From the NCBI RefSeq assembly GCF_913055165.1, contig NZ_CAJXJS010000035.1, positions 1 to 37,819 of the forward strand: DNA of 37,819 bases. Direction: 5' to 3'. Of the stretch, positions 26,574 to 34,728 are shown piece by piece (within the stretch, counting starts at the first letter, position 1; each line of letters opens with the position of its first letter). Below the pieces are notes generated by a model that saw nothing but the letters and a program-made list of their open reading frames with translations, was not told the origin of the DNA and ran no database searches. The stretch is from an uncultured Devosia sp. (GTDB lineage: Bacteria; Pseudomonadota; Alphaproteobacteria; Rhizobiales; Devosiaceae). Both the position numbers and the translations under genes were made by a program.

Positions 26574-28204
26574 TGCTGGACAAGAATAACCGAGACGAAG
26601 CCTGGCACCAGTCGCGGCTGCAATACCTCACTTGGGATCGAACGGCAGCTGATATCGACAACCCCGAGCATCGTGCGCGGCAGGCCGAACTTATCGCGCG
26701 CGCCGGGGCGTGCTTTCATCCGACGGCCTATGTCGCCGCGGATGCGGCTATCTACACCACGCGGCTGGAAATGGGCGCTGAAAGCTGGATTGCCGGCCAT
26801 GCGCTAGTGCGCGGCGAGGTGGTGTTCGGCGCCCATTGCACGGTCAATCCCTATGCGATGATTTCGGGCAAGGTCACCTGCGGCGATGGGGTACGCATTG
26901 CCAGCCATGTCTCGCTGGTTGGCTTCAACCATGGCTATGACGACCCCAATGTTCCGATTTACAAGCAGAAGCACGAATTTCTTGGCATCACCATTGAGGA
27001 TGATGTCTGGATCGGCGCCAACGCCGTCGTGGTCGATGGCGTTACGATCGGCCGCGGCGCCGTGATCGCTGCGGGGGCCGTGGTCAGCAAGGACGTGCCG
27101 CCCATGGCTGTTGTCGGCGGGGTGCCGGCCAAGGTGCTGCGCTATCGCGGGCGATCACGGCGCGACGACACCCGGGCGCAATTGCAGGCGCTGGACGAAC
27201 GGGCGCGGGATCAGTTCCAGGCCATCCTCAAGCGCAACATGCAGGACGGCGACTATCTCTCACGCGAAAATCATGGCGAAAATCGCATGAGCATCCGCCA
27301 TCTCTGCGACGCCATCGAGATCGCCGCCGGCTTTGGTCGTCTGCCCGAGGGCCTCGACGTGGCAGCGACAATTGCCCGTCTGCAGGCCGTGCAGGACCCC
27401 CAGACCGGGTTGTTCCCAGATCCTTATCAACAGCCAAAGCCGGGCGTGCCTCTCCACCGGGACGGGCTGGCGCTCTATAATGTGCTGGCCGTCGGCTATG
27501 CGCTGGAAGTGCTGGGCAGCCAGCCGCTGCACCCCATCAGCGCGGTCGAGCTTCCGGCCCCTGACTTTTGCCAATGGCTGGAAAGCCTGACCTGGCGTGA
27601 GCGCGCCTGGGCGGCTGGCGCCGATGTCGATACCATTGGCACGGCGCTCTACTTCAACGCCCGTTACTTCTCGACCGGGACTTCGCGTGAAACGCTGTTC
27701 GGTTGGTTGGCGCTTAAACAGGATCGGGGGTCGGGCCTTTGGGGATCGCCAACCGCGGACCAGGGGCTGTTGCAGCCGGTCAATGGCTTCTACCGGCTGA
27801 CGCGCGGCACCTATGCCCAGTTCGGCATCGCCGTGCCGCGGCCCGAAGCGGCCATCGACACGGTGCTGCTAAACCACCGCAATTACAGCGGTTTTTCGGG
27901 GTCGACCTACACAGCCTGCAATCTGCTCGATACTGTTCACCCGCTGCTGCTCTGCCTGGGCCAGACCGATCACCGGCGCGCCGAGGCGGAGGCCATTGCC
28001 CGCGCACTCATTGCCCGGGCCGGCGAACGCTGGGTGGATGGCGAGGGCTTTGCCTTTGCTGACGGGCAGATACCAGGGCTGCAGGGGACGGAAATGTGGC
28101 TCTCTGTGGTGCATCTGGCGGCTAAATTGCTGGGCGAGGAGGATGCGTTCAGCTTTGTGCCCAAGGGGGTACATCGGACGGAGCCTGTGGGGTTGGGACT
28201 ATGA
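26573..28204 (+). CDS. Hexapeptide-repeat acyltransferase fused to a probable alpha/alpha-toroid domain
   Basis: A 543-residue two-domain protein. Residues about 45-200 form a left-handed beta-helix with imperfect hexapeptide repeats ([20 protein letters not shown], then [40 protein letters not shown]), as in the LacA/WbbJ O-acetyltransferases, with a likely catalytic His120 in GFNHGYDD. Residues about 239-543 are helical with repeats such as [11 protein letters not shown] and GYALEVLG and resemble prenyltransferase-like or terpene-cyclase-like toroids; no known catalytic motif stands out. A methionine at 239 could start a separate product, but no good ribosome site precedes it. No signal peptide. 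It overlaps both neighbours. Sugar acetylation, or deacetylation-linked handling of acetylated oligosaccharides, is only a guess. Confidence 0.75.
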   Translation: MLDKNNRDEAWHQSRLQYLTWDRTAADIDNPEHRARQAELIARAGACFHPTAYVAADAAIYTTRLEMGAESWIAGHALVRGEVVFGAHCTVNPYAMISGKVTCGDGVRIASHVSLVGFNHGYDDPNVPIYKQKHEFLGITIEDDVWIGANAVVVDGVTIGRGAVIAAGAVVSKDVPPMAVVGGVPAKVLRYRGRSRRDDTRAQLQALDERARDQFQAILKRNMQDGDYLSRENHGENRMSIRHLCDAIEIAAGFGRLPEGLDVAATIARLQAVQDPQTGLFPDPYQQPKPGVPLHRDGLALYNVLAVGYALEVLGSQPLHPISAVELPAPDFCQWLESLTWRERAWAAGADVDTIGTALYFNARYFSTGTSRETLFGWLALKQDRGSGLWGSPTADQGLLQPVNGFYRLTRGTYAQFGIAVPRPEAAIDTVLLNHRNYSGFSGSTYTACNLLDTVHPLLLCLGQTDHRRAEAEAIARALIARAGERWVDGEGFAFADGQIPGLQGTEMWLSVVHLAAKLLGEEDAFSFVPKGVHRTEPVGLGL

Positions 28205-28848
28205 CGAAAAAAGCCCTTGTCGTCTGGGGTGGCATGGAGCTGCACACGCCCGAGCGGGGCGCCCATGTGGTGCGTAACCTCTTGGAAGAAGAGGGGTTTT
28301 CGGTCACGGTGACATCCGACTATGACGCCCTTGGCGCGGAGGATGTCGGCAGCAACGACCTTGTCGTGCCGGTCATCACGGATGGCTCCCTGGCCCCAGA
28401 GAAGATGGAAAATCTGATCGCGGCGATCCGGGCCGGGACCGGATTAGCGAGTTATCACATGGGGTTAGCGACGACGTTTCGCGCAAGCGTGCCCTTTCGC
28501 TATGCGGCAAGCGTCTACTGGGTGCAGCATCCGGGCAATATTATTACCTATAAGGTCGATGTGACGCGCCCCGATCACCCGATCACGGCGGGAATCGAAA
28601 GTTTCGAGCATACGTCTGAACAATATTACCTGAATTATGATCCGGCGGTCGAAGTTCTGGCAACCACGACTTTTTCAGGAGAATATCATCCCTGGCGAAA
28701 GAATATCGTCATGCCGGTGGTTTTTACGACGCATCACGACGAGGGTCGGGTGTTTTATTCGTCTCTGGGGCACACGGCTGACGAGCTGGAAATCCCGCAG
28801 GTGCGTACGATTTTGAAGCGCGGACTGCTCTGGGCGGCCAGGACCTAG
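28201..28848 (+). CDS. ThuA-like domain protein
   Basis: A 215-residue protein of the ThuA family (glutamine-amidotransferase-like fold). It shows [19 protein letters not shown] at the N-terminus, [13 protein letters not shown] in the middle and the typical [15 protein letters not shown] near the end. ThuA was named from trehalose utilisation, where it works with the ThuB dehydrogenase on 3-keto sugars; no ThuB-type dehydrogenase is present here. Its ATG overlaps the preceding stop (ATGA), so it is the last gene of the operon. The segment 28501-28740 is about 50 percent GC, lower than its neighbours, which hints at a different origin or less optimised codon use. No terminator is evident in the 36-base gap to the convergent gene. 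Confidence 0.85.
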   Translation: MTKKALVVWGGMELHTPERGAHVVRNLLEEEGFSVTVTSDYDALGAEDVGSNDLVVPVITDGSLAPEKMENLIAAIRAGTGLASYHMGLATTFRASVPFRYAASVYWVQHPGNIITYKVDVTRPDHPITAGIESFEHTSEQYYLNYDPAVEVLATTTFSGEYHPWRKNIVMPVVFTTHHDEGRVFYSSLGHTADELEIPQVRTILKRGLLWAART

Positions 28849-28884
28849 GCCAGGCCCCCCAAAATGAACGGACTCTGAACGGAT

Positions 28885-29670
28885 TTATTGCTGCTGCTGG
28901 GCCTGCTGACGCAGGACCTCGGATTCAGGCAGCGCATTGGCATATTTGAGCTCTCGATTGGCGCGCGCCCAGAAGGCGGGGTGCACCCGATCCAGCAAAG
29001 CCGGCTCAGTCGGCACAAGCATTGCGCGATGCGCGGTCTCTTCATTGAGATAGAGGATCGCGTTCTGACGATACCAGGCCGGGATATCCTCATCGGGCCA
29101 GATCAACGGCCGCAGCACATCATAGGCCCGATAGCCGTGCCCGGCGAAGATGCCGGCCCAATAGCTGTGCCATTGCTCGTTGACATGACCGACACCACCC
29201 TGGCCGGGAATGGCGGCGCTGAACAGCACGGCCGGCGCCATGGCAACCAGATCTGCCACAAAGCCGACTGCCCGATCCGGGGAGAGATGTTCTGCCACTT
29301 CCAGCGACAGTACGAGGTCAACTCCGGGTCCAGAAAATGGCGCTTCGAGGTTCTGTGAGCGAAATGCGATGCGTGGATCGTCCAGCATCTCAGGCTTGAC
29401 CCAGTCTCCTTCCATGCCGAACGCGGTAGTCGCTCCCAGCTCCAACGCTGCGGCCAGAAAGGTGCCCGTGCCGCAACCGATATCGGCGACGCTGTGGCGT
29501 GCCAGCGTGGGGGGCAGCGCTGCCAGTATGCGCCTTGCCGCGTGAAGGGTGTGGGTGCGGCGCTCGGCATAAAAGTCGGCGGGATAGAGGCGGGTGCTCA
29601 TGGCTGGCCGTCTTGTTTGCTTGTTGGCAAGGATACTGCCATCGAAAAAGTGATCGATAGCCAAACGCAT
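28885..29670 (-). CDS. SAM-dependent methyltransferase (class I)
   Basis: About 261 residues with the class I methyltransferase fold. Motif I is VADIGCGTGTFLAAALELG (near residues 61-79), followed by FGMEGDW and the acidic VDLVLSLEVAEHLSPDRAVGFV, a pattern seen in methyltransferases annotated as FkbM- or UbiG-like. The substrate is unknown. Start at 29670 is preferred because AGGAAGG lies 6 bases upstream; ATG at 29601 is an alternative that begins nearer the conserved part and would drop 23 residues. The C-terminus ends in a Gln-rich run. It is convergent with the ThuA gene and divergent from the MHYT-GGDEF-EAL gene, so it belongs to neither operon. Confidence 0.83.
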   Translation of the reverse strand: MRLAIDHFFDGSILANKQTRRPAMSTRLYPADFYAERRTHTLHAARRILAALPPTLARHSVADIGCGTGTFLAAALELGATTAFGMEGDWVKPEMLDDPRIAFRSQNLEAPFSGPGVDLVLSLEVAEHLSPDRAVGFVADLVAMAPAVLFSAAIPGQGGVGHVNEQWHSYWAGIFAGHGYRAYDVLRPLIWPDEDIPAWYRQNAILYLNEETAHRAMLVPTEPALLDRVHPAFWARANRELKYANALPESEVLRQQAQQQQ

Positions 29671-29741
29671 CCGCGACCTTCCTGGACCACTGGTGACGGT
29701 TTGGTAAGGGCGGACGCCGCAGAAATGGCATTCAAAGGGCC

Positions 29742-32195
29742 TTGTTGTACAGGTTTGCGTTGCCAGTTGTTGATTTCTTCTTCCGGGCCCATCACCCAGG
29801 GCTGATCCTGCTGGCAGCCGCCATCTGCCTGATTTCGTCCTATGCCTGCATCGGCCTGTTGCGCCACGGCTGGCGCGCCGCGGGCCATATGCGCAATGTT
29901 TGGACAGGCGTTGCTGCACTCGCCGTCGGGTTTGGCATCTGGGCTACCCATTTTGTTGCCGTATTGGCGTTTCGCCCCGGCTTCCAGCTCGACTTCGACA
30001 TCGGCTTGACCGCCCTGTCCATGCTGATCGCCATCCTGGTGTGCGGCCTTGGCATTGCGGTGGCCGTTCGCGGCACCAGCCCCTGGGACCGCGTGCTCGG
30101 CGGATGCGTGGTCGGCGTAGCCATCTCGTCCATGCACTATGCCGGCATGGCCGCTCTGATCATGGGCGGCACTCTGCAATGGAATCCTGCGCTGGTTGCC
30201 ATTTCCATATTGGCTGGCATCGCCCTGGGCGGCTTCGCCTTCCGCGTCGGCATGGGCAACAGCCTGCGCGGCCTGTTCGCAGGCGCCTTACTGCTGACGG
30301 GCGCAATCTGTGCCATGCACTTCACGGCCATGGCCGCCGCGGATTTCTCCCTGTGCTTCCCGCTGGCGAGCGAAGGCCGGCTGGACGGGTTCTGGTTGTC
30401 CATCGCGCTGGCCTTTGTATCAGTTCTGCTGCTGGCGCTGGCCCTGGGCAGCACCATGCTGGACGAGGCCGATCGCCGCCGTACCGAACGCGAGCGTGAG
30501 CGGCAATTGCGCGATGCCGAGCGCCTCAACGAGATTTCCGGCCGACTCGAACTGGCCATGACCCATATGGCGCAGGGTCTGGGACTGTTCGGGACCGACG
30601 GCACCCTGCAACTTCACAATCACCGCTTCCCGTCTTTGCTCGGTATCTCCCCGGACGCCGAAATCGATGGCGCCACCTTCCCGGAAATCTGCGGCCTGGC
30701 CATTGCGGCAAAGAGCATGCCGGGCGCGGAACTCGATCGCGAACTGGAGGGTGTCCTGTCGTCCCATCTGCCGCTGATCCGCAGCGGTGGGGAAGTGGTG
30801 CACAAGCTGAGCGAAGATCTGGTGCTGCAGATCAGCCATAGCCCGATCGGCGACGGTTCCTGGGTCACAACGATCGACGACATCACCGAGCGCGATCGTT
30901 CCGAGCGGGCCATCGCCCACCTGGCGCGCCATGACGGGCTGACCGGTCTGCCCAATCGCGCTCGCTTCAACGAGGCTTTCGAGGGTGCGCTGGCCACAGC
31001 CATTGAGGCGCGCCGTCAGTTGGCCGTGGTCGCCGTTGACCTCGATCACTTCAAGGATATCAACGACAATCACGGTCACGCGGTCGGCGACAAGGTCCTG
31101 ATGACGCTGGCAACGCGTTTCAATGCCATGATGCGCGAAGGCGAAGCGATCGCCCGGCTCGGCGGCGACGAATTCGCGGCGCTCAAGGTGTTTGGGGGCA
31201 TGGATGAGCTGCGCGATTTCCTCACCCGCCTCGAAGCCGCGCTGACCGGCCGCATTGAAGCCGACGGGCTCGCCATCACCTCGGGAGGCAGTATCGGGGT
31301 GGCGGTCTATCCCGAAGATGGCGACAATCTCTCCAAGCTGTTGAGCAATGCCGACCTGGCCATGTATCGTGCCAAGGCCGAATTCGACCGACACATCTGC
31401 TATTATGAGCCCGGAATGGACGAACTGGCTCGCCATCGCCGCGAGATGGCGCGCGACCTCTGGACCGCCCTGGAGCAGAACGCCTTCTACCTGGCCTACC
31501 AGGTGCAAAAGTCGGTCTCGACCGGCGTGGTCACTGGTTATGAAGTGCTGTTGCGCTGGAACCGGCCTGGCCATGGCGATGTGTCGCCAGCCGAATTCAT
31601 TCCCGTCGCCGAGGAATGCGGCGCCATCACCGCCATAGGCAATTGGGTGCTGCGCATGGCTTGCCTTGAGGCCTCGACCTGGCCGGAGCCGCACAAGATC
31701 GCCGTCAATGTTTCCGGGCTGCAATTGGCGCAGGTGGAACTGATCGACACCGTGCGCAACACTTTGTTCATGTCCGGGCTTGCGCCCGAGCGGCTGGAAC
31801 TGGAGGTGACGGAAACCTCCATCATCGCCGACAAGCAGAGAGCGCTGCATGTGCTGCGCCAGATACGGGCCATGGGCGTGTCCATCGCCATCGATGATTT
31901 CGGTACCGGCTATTCCTCGCTTGATACATTGCGCAGCTTTCCCTTCGACAAGATCAAGCTGGATCGCTCCTTCATGGCCGAGGTGGAGCACAACGAACAG
32001 TCCAAGGCCATCGTGCGGGCCATTCTGGCGCTGGGGCGCAGCCTTTCGGTGCCGGTCTTGGCCGAAGGCGTCGAAACCCATGCACAGCTCGACGTTCTGC
32101 GTGTCGAGGGGTGTACGGAGGCGCAAGGCTTCCTGCTGGGGCGGCCGGGCGCCATCGATTGGGACGACCTGATCGAGCCGGGCTTGCGGGCCTAG
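29742..32195 (+). CDS. Membrane cyclic-di-GMP protein with MHYT, GGDEF and EAL domains
   Basis: An 817-residue inner-membrane signalling protein. The N-terminal MHYT sensor has about seven helices (residues 10-240); its three His motifs are T69-H70-F71 (Met replaced by Thr), M131-H-Y and M192-H-F. A helical linker with a PAS-like segment (about 275-385) follows. The GGDEF domain has an intact GGDEF at 474-478 and could make cyclic-di-GMP. The EAL domain has EVL at 601-603 in place of EAL but keeps the catalytic Glu, and also shows the NVSG, EVTETS, IDDFGTGYSSL, KLDRS and AEGVET motifs, so hydrolysis is plausible. The start is TTG at 29742 (or 29745), preceded by AAAGGG; no ATG is available nearby. 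MHYT domains are proposed to sense O2, CO or NO via copper. Confidence 0.92.
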   Translation: MLYRFALPVVDFFFRAHHPGLILLAAAICLISSYACIGLLRHGWRAAGHMRNVWTGVAALAVGFGIWATHFVAVLAFRPGFQLDFDIGLTALSMLIAILVCGLGIAVAVRGTSPWDRVLGGCVVGVAISSMHYAGMAALIMGGTLQWNPALVAISILAGIALGGFAFRVGMGNSLRGLFAGALLLTGAICAMHFTAMAAADFSLCFPLASEGRLDGFWLSIALAFVSVLLLALALGSTMLDEADRRRTERERERQLRDAERLNEISGRLELAMTHMAQGLGLFGTDGTLQLHNHRFPSLLGISPDAEIDGATFPEICGLAIAAKSMPGAELDRELEGVLSSHLPLIRSGGEVVHKLSEDLVLQISHSPIGDGSWVTTIDDITERDRSERAIAHLARHDGLTGLPNRARFNEAFEGALATAIEARRQLAVVAVDLDHFKDINDNHGHAVGDKVLMTLATRFNAMMREGEAIARLGGDEFAALKVFGGMDELRDFLTRLEAALTGRIEADGLAITSGGSIGVAVYPEDGDNLSKLLSNADLAMYRAKAEFDRHICYYEPGMDELARHRREMARDLWTALEQNAFYLAYQVQKSVSTGVVTGYEVLLRWNRPGHGDVSPAEFIPVAEECGAITAIGNWVLRMACLEASTWPEPHKIAVNVSGLQLAQVELIDTVRNTLFMSGLAPERLELEVTETSIIADKQRALHVLRQIRAMGVSIAIDDFGTGYSSLDTLRSFPFDKIKLDRSFMAEVEHNEQSKAIVRAILALGRSLSVPVLAEGVETHAQLDVLRVEGCTEAQGFLLGRPGAIDWDDLIEPGLRA

Positions 32196-32201
32196 CGAAG
32201 T

Positions 32202-32216
32202 GTCAACGTGATTGAC
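32202..32216. promoter_or_regulatory. Short inverted repeat before the second LacI gene
   Basis: GTCAA-CGTGA-TTGAC is a perfect 5-bp inverted repeat with a 5-base spacer in the 53-base gap between the cyclic-di-GMP gene and the LacI gene. It could be an operator or chance; it does not match the palindromes assigned to this regulator. Confidence 0.3.
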
Positions 32217-32248
32217 CACAATGCTGGCGCGGCGCTAGCGTGCGCGCC

Positions 32249-33241
32249 ATGGTTACGATCAAAGAAATCGCCGCGACGGTGGGTGTCTCCAGCGCCACGG
32301 TATCGCGTGTGCTCAACTACGACACCACGCTGTCCATTTCCAAGCGCAAGCGCCAGGCCATTATCGAGACGGCGGAGGCGCTGAACTACGCCACACCGCG
32401 CAATCGCAACCGGGCCATCCAACAGGGGCTCAGCAAGCTGGCGCTGGTGCATTTCCTGGCGCCTGAGCGCGAACTGGTCGACCCCTATTACATCGCCTTG
32501 CGCCTGGGGATTGAACGCCGCTGTGCTGCCCTCAAGATCGAAACGGTAAAAGTTTACCACACAGACGCGCGCCCCGATGCCAAGCTGCTGCAGGAGGCTT
32601 CCGGCACGATCGTCATCGGCCGTCATGATGAGGAGGAGACAGACTGGCTGCAGAGAAACTCGCGCCAGATCGTCTTTGCCGATCATGTGCCCCCTGACGA
32701 TCAGATTGATTCAGTGGCGGCAGACCTGCGGGCGGCCATGGAGAAACTGCTGGCTGCGCTGGCCCAGCGCGGCTATCGGCGCATGGCCTATATCGGCTGG
32801 AGCGACCGGCGCGCCCAGGCCTTCGTGCAATGGATGACGGCGGCCGGCTGGTTCGACGACCGGCTGTTCCGGAGCGGCGACAACACGGAAGAGGGCGGCT
32901 ATCTGCTGACCCGCGAACTGCTCGCCGCGCGCCGCCCGATCGACGCCATCGTCACCTTCAATGACTCCATGGCCATTGGTGTCTATCGCGCCCTGCACGA
33001 GGCCGGCCTGTCCATACCCGGCGATATCGGGGTGGCCAGCTTCAATGACATTTCGGTCGCCCAGTTCCTCAATCCACCCCTGACCACGGTGCATTTGCCG
33101 GCCGAAGAGATCGGCGAAACGGCGGTGGAACTGCTGCTTGAGCGCGTCGGCGGCCGCGAATTGGCCAAGCAGATCCGCCTTGCTTCGCGCATTGTCTGGC
33201 GCGCCAGCACCCGGCCTTTGCCCGAGCCGAGCGCGGAGTAA
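32249..33241 (+). CDS. LacI-family transcriptional regulator (EbgR-like)
   Basis: A 330-residue regulator with the LacI helix-turn-helix VTIKEIAATVGVSSATVSRVLN at the start (about residues 2-23) and a sugar-binding effector domain ending in IGVASFNDISVAQFLNPPLTTVHLP. The layout resembles regulators of the EbgR/GalR group. It precedes a sugar importer and a GH2 beta-galactosidase-like gene and presumably represses them. GTG at 32240 is in frame, but ATG at 32249 begins directly at the conserved DNA-binding domain. A palindrome likely bound by it lies inside its own coding sequence and another overlaps its stop codon region. Confidence 0.92.
   Translation: MVTIKEIAATVGVSSATVSRVLNYDTTLSISKRKRQAIIETAEALNYATPRNRNRAIQQGLSKLALVHFLAPERELVDPYYIALRLGIERRCAALKIETVKVYHTDARPDAKLLQEASGTIVIGRHDEEETDWLQRNSRQIVFADHVPPDDQIDSVAADLRAAMEKLLAALAQRGYRRMAYIGWSDRRAQAFVQWMTAAGWFDDRLFRSGDNTEEGGYLLTRELLAARRPIDAIVTFNDSMAIGVYRALHEAGLSIPGDIGVASFNDISVAQFLNPPLTTVHLPAEEIGETAVELLLERVGGRELAKQIRLASRIVWRASTRPLPEPSAE
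32545..32558. promoter_or_regulatory. Intragenic operator-like palindrome
   Basis: GGTAAA-AG-TTTACC, a perfect 6-bp inverted repeat with a 2-base centre, lies inside the LacI coding sequence. The site at 33251-33264 (GGTAAA-AA-TTTACT) is nearly identical. The centres are 706 bases apart, suggesting main and auxiliary operators that can loop. Confidence 0.55.
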
Positions 33242-33264
33242 ATTTTTCGTGGTAAAAATTTACT
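33237..33264. promoter_or_regulatory. Operator region of the lactose-type sugar operon
   Basis: AGTAAATTTTT (33237-33247) and AAAAATTTACT (33254-33264) form a perfect 11-bp inverted repeat around CGTGGT. Its right part contains GGTAAA-AA-TTTACT (33251-33264), matching the palindrome inside the LacI gene. It overlaps the LacI stop codon and lies 81 bases before the binding-protein ATG. It is AT-rich and has no trailing T run, so an operator fits better than a terminator. Confidence 0.65.
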
Positions 33265-33344
33265 GAAAATCTTGCGGAGGAATTAAAGTCGTAATACCGT
33301 CCCTTCCTGGGTGCTGAGGAAACACCCGATAGGGAGGAATATCA

Positions 33345-34625
33345 ATGAATCGTATGTCCAAGGGGCTTAAGCGCTCGCTTGCCGTCGCGCTTGCTGGCGT
33401 CTCCATGTTCAGTGTCACCGCTGCGTCGGCGGTTGAAGTCACTGTCTGGTGCTGGTCGCCCGAATTCAATGGCGCAGCCATGGCCGCTGCCGCCGAGGCC
33501 TATTCCAAGATCAATCCGGACGTCACCATCAATGTGGTCGACTTCGACAAGGGTGCTCTGGAGCAGAAGCTGCAGACCCAGCTGGCCGCCGGCATCACCG
33601 ACGATTTGCCCGATATCGTGCTGATCGAAGACTATGGTGCGCAGAAATACCTGCAGTCCTTCCCTGGCGCGTTCGAAGCGCTCAACGGGGTGGTCGACTA
33701 CTCGCAATTCGCGCCCTACAAGGTCGAGCTGGCCTCGGTCGGCGACCAGACCTATTCGCTGCCCTTCGACTCCGGTCTCACCGTTCTTTACTACCGCCCC
33801 GACATTCTCGAGGAAGCCGGCTACAGCCGCGAAGACCTGACCGGCATCACCTGGGAGCGCTATATCGAGATCGGCAAGGACGTGGAGGCCAAGACCGGCC
33901 ACAAGATGACCAGCCAGGACGTCGCTGACCCCGGCATCATCCGCATGATGCTGCAATCGGCTGGCAGCTGGTACTTCACCCCGGAAGGTGAGCCGAACTT
34001 TGTCGGCAACCCGGTGTTCAAGGCCGCGATGACGACCTTCCAGAACTATTTGCAGTCCGACATCTACAAGCCCACCTCGGGCTGGAACGACTACACCGGT
34101 GCTTTCATCGGTGGCGAAGTCGCCTCGGTCAATTCCGCGGCCTGGATGGTCGGCGGCATCAAGGGCAATCCCGACCTCTCCGGCAAGTGGGGCGTGGTGC
34201 CGCTTCCGGCACTGACGGGCGTCGATGGCGCCACCAATTACTCCAACTGGGGCGGGTCGAGCTGGTACGTGATCGCCACCTCTCCGGAAGAAGAGAAGGC
34301 CGCGGCCATCGACTTCCTCACCAAGGTGTGGGGCGGCGATGTGGACTTCTACCAGAAGATCCTCGTTGGCCAGGGTGCTGTCGGCTCGTGGCTGCCGGCG
34401 CGTGAAGGCGAAGCCTATAGCTCCTCGGATGAGTTCTTCGCCGGCCAGCCCATCTGGGCCGACTTCTCGACCTGGCTGGGCCAGATCCCGGGCGTGAACT
34501 ATGGCCTGTTCACCAACGAAGCTGACGACGCCGTGCGGGCACAGCTGCCGGCCCTGGCCGACGGCGCCAATGTCGACGAGGTGATCGCTGCCATCGACGC
34601 CCAGGTGCGCCAGCAGATTCAGTAA
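33345..34625 (+). CDS. Sugar ABC transporter substrate-binding protein, family 1
   Basis: A 426-residue periplasmic binding protein of the maltose/lactose type. Residues 1-29 are a Sec signal peptide (KGLKRSLAVALAGVSMFSVTAASA). The mature part begins VEVTVWCWSPEFNGAAM and has family features DFDKGALEQKLQTQLAAGITDDLPDIVLIED and SLPFDSGLTVLYYRPDIL. Likely ligand is lactose or another galactoside, judged from the GH2 gene in the same operon. AGGGAGG 7 bases before the ATG supports the start. First gene after the operator region. Confidence 0.93.
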   Translation: MNRMSKGLKRSLAVALAGVSMFSVTAASAVEVTVWCWSPEFNGAAMAAAAEAYSKINPDVTINVVDFDKGALEQKLQTQLAAGITDDLPDIVLIEDYGAQKYLQSFPGAFEALNGVVDYSQFAPYKVELASVGDQTYSLPFDSGLTVLYYRPDILEEAGYSREDLTGITWERYIEIGKDVEAKTGHKMTSQDVADPGIIRMMLQSAGSWYFTPEGEPNFVGNPVFKAAMTTFQNYLQSDIYKPTSGWNDYTGAFIGGEVASVNSAAWMVGGIKGNPDLSGKWGVVPLPALTGVDGATNYSNWGGSSWYVIATSPEEEKAAAIDFLTKVWGGDVDFYQKILVGQGAVGSWLPAREGEAYSSSDEFFAGQPIWADFSTWLGQIPGVNYGLFTNEADDAVRAQLPALADGANVDEVIAAIDAQVRQQIQ

Positions 34626-34633
34626 CCTCCTCT

Positions 34634-34659
34634 GGCATGGCGGCCTGACCCGCCATGCC
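34634..34659 (+). other. Stable hairpin between binding-protein and permease genes
   Basis: Perfect 10-bp stem GGCATGGCGG (34634-34643) / CCGCCATGCC (34650-34659) with a 6-base loop, starting 9 bases after the binding-protein stop. No T run follows. Same position and size as the hairpin at 19471-19497 in the other importer operon; a role in keeping binding-protein mRNA in excess is likely. Confidence 0.65.
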
Positions 34660-34728
34660 TATGGCAGTCGCGTTCGCTCCTGAATGCGGCTGCCGAACAC
34701 TGAAGTGACCTTTTTGGGGGCGAAGGCC

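Noticed and set aside
27287..28204. Separate gene for the toroid domain starting at the internal ATG at 27287
   Set aside because: No good ribosome site precedes it and the frame is continuous with the acyltransferase domain; kept only as an alternative.
30420..32219. Minus-strand open frame of 599 codons opposite the GGDEF-EAL gene
   Set aside because: Antisense shadow of conserved GGDEF and EAL domains; no recognisable domain of its own.
33237..33264. Intrinsic terminator for the second LacI gene
   Set aside because: The stem is AT-rich and not followed by a T run; the match to the intragenic palindrome favours an operator.
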